From positions 37,538 through 101,537 of the forward strand of contig JADGJT010000027.1 of NCBI GenBank assembly GCA_027604005.1: DNA of 64,000 bases, written 5' to 3'. This stretch comes from Dinochytrium kinnereticum. Taxonomy: Eukaryota > Chytridiomycota > Chytridiomycetes > Chytridiales > Chytridiaceae. The notes beneath the pieces were generated by a model. The model ran no database searches. It was not told the DNA's origin and worked only from the letters and a program-made list of their open reading frames with translations. Below are positions 63,104-64,000 of this stretch, one piece after another. A program made the position numbers and the translations under genes. Every line of letters begins with the position of its first letter. The stretch's first letter is position 1.

Positions 63104-63849
63104 TTACATGACCTTGGCAGCTGCCTTTTCCCTAATAACCTTCTCAACATCCTCCTTAGAAAAGGCCCTAGTCTTTTCCTTCAACCTCGCAATAATTTCC
63201 TCCCGGCTAATCTTATTGTTCTCATCCAAATGAACCCACCAATAATCCGCGATCCAATCGTATCGCTTGAACATCAAAGCCAGCCAAACTTTATCGTAGT
63301 CGCAGTGCTTCAACACCATCGCATTGGACTTGATGTATTCGTCACGGCGACGAAGGAACTCTCTGGGGTGTTCGGTCCAGTGGCGTTTGGCATTGAGGTG
63401 GTGGGAGGCGTGGTAGCCGTCGTTGTAGTTGATAAGGTTGAAAGGGGTGTCGAGGATCGTGATGGAATTGTTAAGGCCACCACCGAGGGGGTCGTTGCGT
63501 TCGAGGAAGGCGTGTTGAGTCCTATTTAAAGGAAAAAAAAAGGTTTAGCAATTAATTCAAGATATACTGAGGACAGATTAAGTCGAGGGACATTCTAAGT
63601 AGGTATCGATTATGAGCAAAGAAAGAGCCTCACCAGTTCCCACTCATCATCCCCCATCGGGACAACAAAAACGGCAAAATAACCGCCCAAAACGAACCCC
63701 AAAAGTTGAAATTCGTCGCCAGGACAAACATCAAAGCAAGTCCAGAGTACTCTCCGAAAAAGCAAAGGACACCCTTCTTGATCTCATTCTTGCCGAAAAA
63801 GTAGCGCGGAAGCTCAATGCTGATAAGGAGGAAGAAGCGGAAGAAGTAG
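63104..63849 (-). CDS. Fatty acid desaturase-domain protein, 5' end beyond right edge
   Basis: Membrane desaturase/hydroxylase of the FA_desaturase fold, working on lipids in the ER. Two exons are visible on the minus strand, 63849-63634 and 63521-63104; the gene continues upstream past position 64000, so the first histidine box is outside the window. Exon 63849 encodes membrane segments (RFFLLISIELPRYFFG; SGLALMFVLATNFNFWGSFW). The join gives NWTQHAFLERNDP, and then NDGYHASHHLNAKRHW, the H-x-x-HH box. FLRRRDEYIKSNAMVL and WLALMFKRYDWIADYWW follow, typical of the fungal group in which HWTEHP-type motifs come after the HASHH box. It ends REKAAAKVM. Substrate and regiochemistry cannot be judged without the rest. 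A 20-G run at 63912-63931 lies in the upstream intron. Confidence 0.85.
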
Positions 63850-64000
63850 CTGCAGGAGAATAGAGAAGGATGAGTCTTTTGAGATGGAGAAAAAGGAGAG
63901 GGGGAGAACATGGGGGGGGGGGGGGGGGGGGTAAAATTAAGGCAAAAATGGGGGGCAATGTGGCGTTTGTAAATTGTTGGGGGGGGCGATTGGTTAGGGG

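Overview
This 64 kb window comes from a nuclear, intron-rich fungal genome. Coding sequences are interrupted by many short introns (mostly about 50-300 nt) with plain GT...AG borders. Several families are typically fungal: a Zn(II)2Cys6 regulator with a fungal transcription-factor domain, a mitochondrial cytochrome c peroxidase, and a bestrophin-type UPF0187 channel. A glutamate-rich ERICH2-like gene, a family I associate with ciliated cells, suggests a zoosporic fungus such as a chytrid. That placement is inference. No operons, CRISPR arrays, rRNAs, convincing tRNAs or transposon genes were seen.

Layout. 0-8.6 kb: an unrecognised multi-pass membrane protein (minus strand, cut by the left edge), the spliceosomal DEAH helicase Prp22/DHX8 (minus), the recombinase RAD51 (plus, divergent from PRP22) and an ERICH2-like gene (minus). 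8.9-14.9 kb: a protein with seven copies of a DSDDLPLS-like motif and a cysteine-rich zinc-finger region, a possible small minus-strand gene, and an AMPK-related kinase with a UBA-like segment. 16.9-27.5 kb: two F-box genes (one with ankyrin-like sequence, one with WD40 repeats) and a single-span membrane protein whose tail carries PSAP and PPxY sorting motifs. 28.3-41.3 kb: a membrane-tethered HELTH metallopeptidase, the Zn2Cys6 regulator, a GNAT acetyltransferase and an FAD-dependent amine-oxidase-like protein. 42.5-47.9 kb: cytochrome c peroxidase and the bestrophin-like channel, both minus. 49.5-54.5 kb: one or two unrecognised low-complexity genes split by a 572-base gap, with a minisatellite in an intron and another in coding sequence. 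56-64 kb: a HEWAH metallopeptidase-like gene, an F-box/LRR gene, an HAD hydrolase, an RBR E3 ligase with SUMO-interaction-like motifs, and a fatty acid desaturase cut by the right edge.

The genes do not form one pathway. Protein turnover is well represented (three F-box adaptors of different build, an RBR ligase, a predicted NEDD4/ESCRT-type adaptor, two metallopeptidases), but linkage alone does not make this a functional cluster. The intergenic DNA is distinctive. T-runs lie on the coding strand of the neighbouring genes, CATCC-rich leaders precede several start codons, and TTAATTAA blocks next to CTGCTCTGC-like motifs lie upstream of four genes. Splice sites were placed by reading frame and domain continuity, not from transcripts. 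Three N-gaps (10, 9 and 572 bases) interrupt the sequence.
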